DNA of 64,000 bases from Bradyrhizobium sp. JYMT SZCCT0428 (GTDB taxonomy: Bacteria > Pseudomonadota > Alphaproteobacteria > Rhizobiales > Xanthobacteraceae): contig NZ_JAFCLS010000018.1 of NCBI RefSeq assembly GCF_018131075.1, positions 62,001 to 126,000 of the forward strand, in the 5' to 3' direction. Below are positions 62,955 through 64,000 of this stretch, in pieces. Both the position numbers and the translations under genes were made by a program. How positions within the stretch are numbered: position 1 is the stretch's first letter; the number at the start of each line of letters is the position of its first letter. A model generated the notes under the pieces. That model did not search any database and was not told where the DNA came from. It saw only the letters and a list, made by a program, of their open reading frames with translations.

Positions 62955-63725
62955 ATGGATTCCCTCAGCCTCCCGCAATCGCCCCCTCCCGTCGCGTCCG
63001 CGCTGCGTCCACCCCGGATATGGAAGTTCTGGGGCACGGCGCTGTGGGGGCTGTTCATCTTTGCCGGCATGTTTGTCGGCCAGGCCGTGGTCATCGCTTA
63101 CTTCGTGTTGCGGCAAGGTTCGTGGGATCTTGCGGCTGCGATCCATGTCGTCGGGGCCGGGCTGACGATCTCGCTGTCCGTGATCATGGGAATGCCGGCG
63201 GTGCTGCTCGCAGCCTGGGTCGCGACGCGCGCCTCGCGCACGCCCTTTGTCGACTATCTCGCGCTGCGCTGGACCACGTGGCAGAATTTCCTGATCGGCG
63301 CCGTCTCACTGGCCGTGCTGGTCGGCGGCTGGGACCTGCTGTCGCGTGCGCTGGGGCGCGAGGTGACGCCGGGCTTTATGGGCGATGTGCTGAAATCGGC
63401 GCAGGCCGACGGCGCGCTGTGGCTGCTCGCGATCGCGTTCTGCGTCGCTGCACCGATCTCGGAGGAGATTATGGCGCGCGGCTTTCTCTACCGCGGCTGG
63501 TCGGAATCGCGCCTCGGAGTGCCCGGCGCCATCTTCCTGTCGTCGCTGGTCTGGACGTCGATGCATCTGCAGTACAGCTGGTTCTTCTTCGGTGAGGTGT
63601 TCACCATCGGACTGCTGCTCGGCTATTTCCGCTACCGCACCGGTTCGACCTGGCTGACGATCGTGCTGCACGGTCTCAACAACACCGCGGCGACAATTCA
63701 AACTTTCTGGCTGGCGGGCAATTAA
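62955..63725 (+). CDS. CPBP-family intramembrane metalloprotease
   Basis: A 256-aa membrane protein with about eight helices. The CPBP/Abi motifs are in place: EExxxR as SEEIMARGFLYR (about 170-181), FxxxH as WTSMHLQ (about 199) and the late HGLNN (about 237). These residues probably bind a metal in the membrane and cleave CAAX-like or other substrates, or act in bacteriocin immunity. ATG 62955 is chosen; the longer frame overlaps aidB. Tail-to-tail overlap of 2-3 bp with the AEC gene. Confidence 0.88.
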   Translation: MDSLSLPQSPPPVASALRPPRIWKFWGTALWGLFIFAGMFVGQAVVIAYFVLRQGSWDLAAAIHVVGAGLTISLSVIMGMPAVLLAAWVATRASRTPFVDYLALRWTTWQNFLIGAVSLAVLVGGWDLLSRALGREVTPGFMGDVLKSAQADGALWLLAIAFCVAAPISEEIMARGFLYRGWSESRLGVPGAIFLSSLVWTSMHLQYSWFFFGEVFTIGLLLGYFRYRTGSTWLTIVLHGLNNTAATIQTFWLAGN

Positions 63726-64000
63726 CACATCGCCGCGATCGCAATCGCGATCGGCATCGTGATCGCCGCCAGAATGGTCTGCAGCGTGATGATCTGCGCC
63801 AGCAAAGGCGCATCGCCGCCCATCTGCCGGGCCAGCACATAGGCGCTGGATGAGGCCGGCACCGCCGCGCACGCTGTGACGATCGCCAGGTTCGAGCCTG
63901 ACAGCCCGAACCACAGTGCCAGCGCGACGGCGATCACCGGCATCAGCACCAGCTTGAGGAACACCGCGACCGACGACGCAAGGCTCGGGCGGAACAGGCC
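63722..64000 (-). CDS. AEC-family transporter (3' part, cut by window end)
   Basis: The last 92 residues of a membrane carrier are visible; the gene continues beyond the window. GLFRPSLASSVAVFLKLVLMPVIAVAL, IVTACAAVPASSSAYVLARQMGGD and LAQIITLQTILAAITMPIAIAI match the C-terminal half of auxin-efflux-carrier type proteins, which move malonate, malate or similar acids. The stop codon overlaps the CPBP stop on the other strand. Confidence 0.85.
   Translation of the reverse strand, partial: GLFRPSLASSVAVFLKLVLMPVIAVALALWFGLSGSNLAIVTACAAVPASSSAYVLARQMGGDAPLLAQIITLQTILAAITMPIAIAIAAMC

Overview
The window is a contiguous piece of a GC-rich alphaproteobacterial chromosome. It is most likely Bradyrhizobium or a close relative in the Nitrobacteraceae. 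The evidence is the gene set (mipZ, divK-pleD, clpS-clpA, a PilZ protein, a phasin, an EipB/DUF1849 protein, DUF1127, DUF1489, DUF3572, a zinc-ribbon DinB) and several families of short palindromic intergenic repeats that I associate with that group. About 66 protein genes are supported, plus a few small-ORF candidates. I saw no rRNA, tRNA, CRISPR array, prophage or transposase gene. The assignment rests on recognition, not on a search.

Layout. 1-4.4 kb: a DUF1127 protein with an orphan terminator and a possible small ORF upstream, an aldo/keto reductase, a TonB/TolA-like envelope protein, a tandem universal stress protein, a nitroreductase and an untracked 47-aa membrane protein. 4.4-6.4 kb: a secreted protein and an intergenic stretch holding repeats and a strongly structured, non-coding decayed element. 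6.4-12 kb: DUF599, a glutathione transferase, small and hypothetical proteins, DUF1489 and panC. 12-20 kb: mipZ, an oxidoreductase with a divergent MmyB-type regulator, an alpha/beta hydrolase, a VWA protein beside a membrane-anchored J-domain protein, and a D-Ala-D-Ala carboxypeptidase with a SPOR domain. 20-28.5 kb: a phasin with a well-formed promoter and repeated operator-like dyads, a TadG-like protein, clpS, clpA, PilZ, and a lytic transglycosylase coupled to an APH-fold kinase. 28.5-35 kb: an NTF2-fold protein, azlC-azlD, a Bug/TctC binding protein, a TrmO-like protein, and the leftward group RidA, GDPD, DUF482/COG3146 acyltransferase, HIT. 35-40 kb: the EipB-like protein, DUF3572-dinB and divK-pleD. 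40-46 kb: a serine hydrolase flanked by paired repeats, a TetR/MFS pair, rpmG, a flavin monooxygenase and a Nudix hydrolase. 46-51.5 kb: topA-rnr-DUF983. 51.5-58 kb: two HxlR regulators, each divergent from a target-like oxidoreductase, a 46-aa membrane protein, dprA, an amidase and plsY. 58-64 kb: pyrB with a dihydroorotase homologue lacking metal ligands, a VanX-like dipeptidase, an AidB-like acyl-CoA dehydrogenase, a CPBP protease and the 3' part of an AEC transporter.

Most genes serve core physiology: envelope and peptidoglycan, cell-cycle signalling, proteolysis, nucleotide and cofactor synthesis. The less explained content lies between the genes. It includes three hairpin repeat families, a fourth shared motif, a nested 111-bp inverted repeat, large operator dyads in divergent promoters, four short (15-19 bp) direct duplications and at least two small membrane-protein genes. 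I did not find a clear new multi-gene system such as a defence island. The best leads are the PyrC' degeneration, the regulator/operator pairs, the phasin promoter, the VWA/J-domain pair and the structured repeat.
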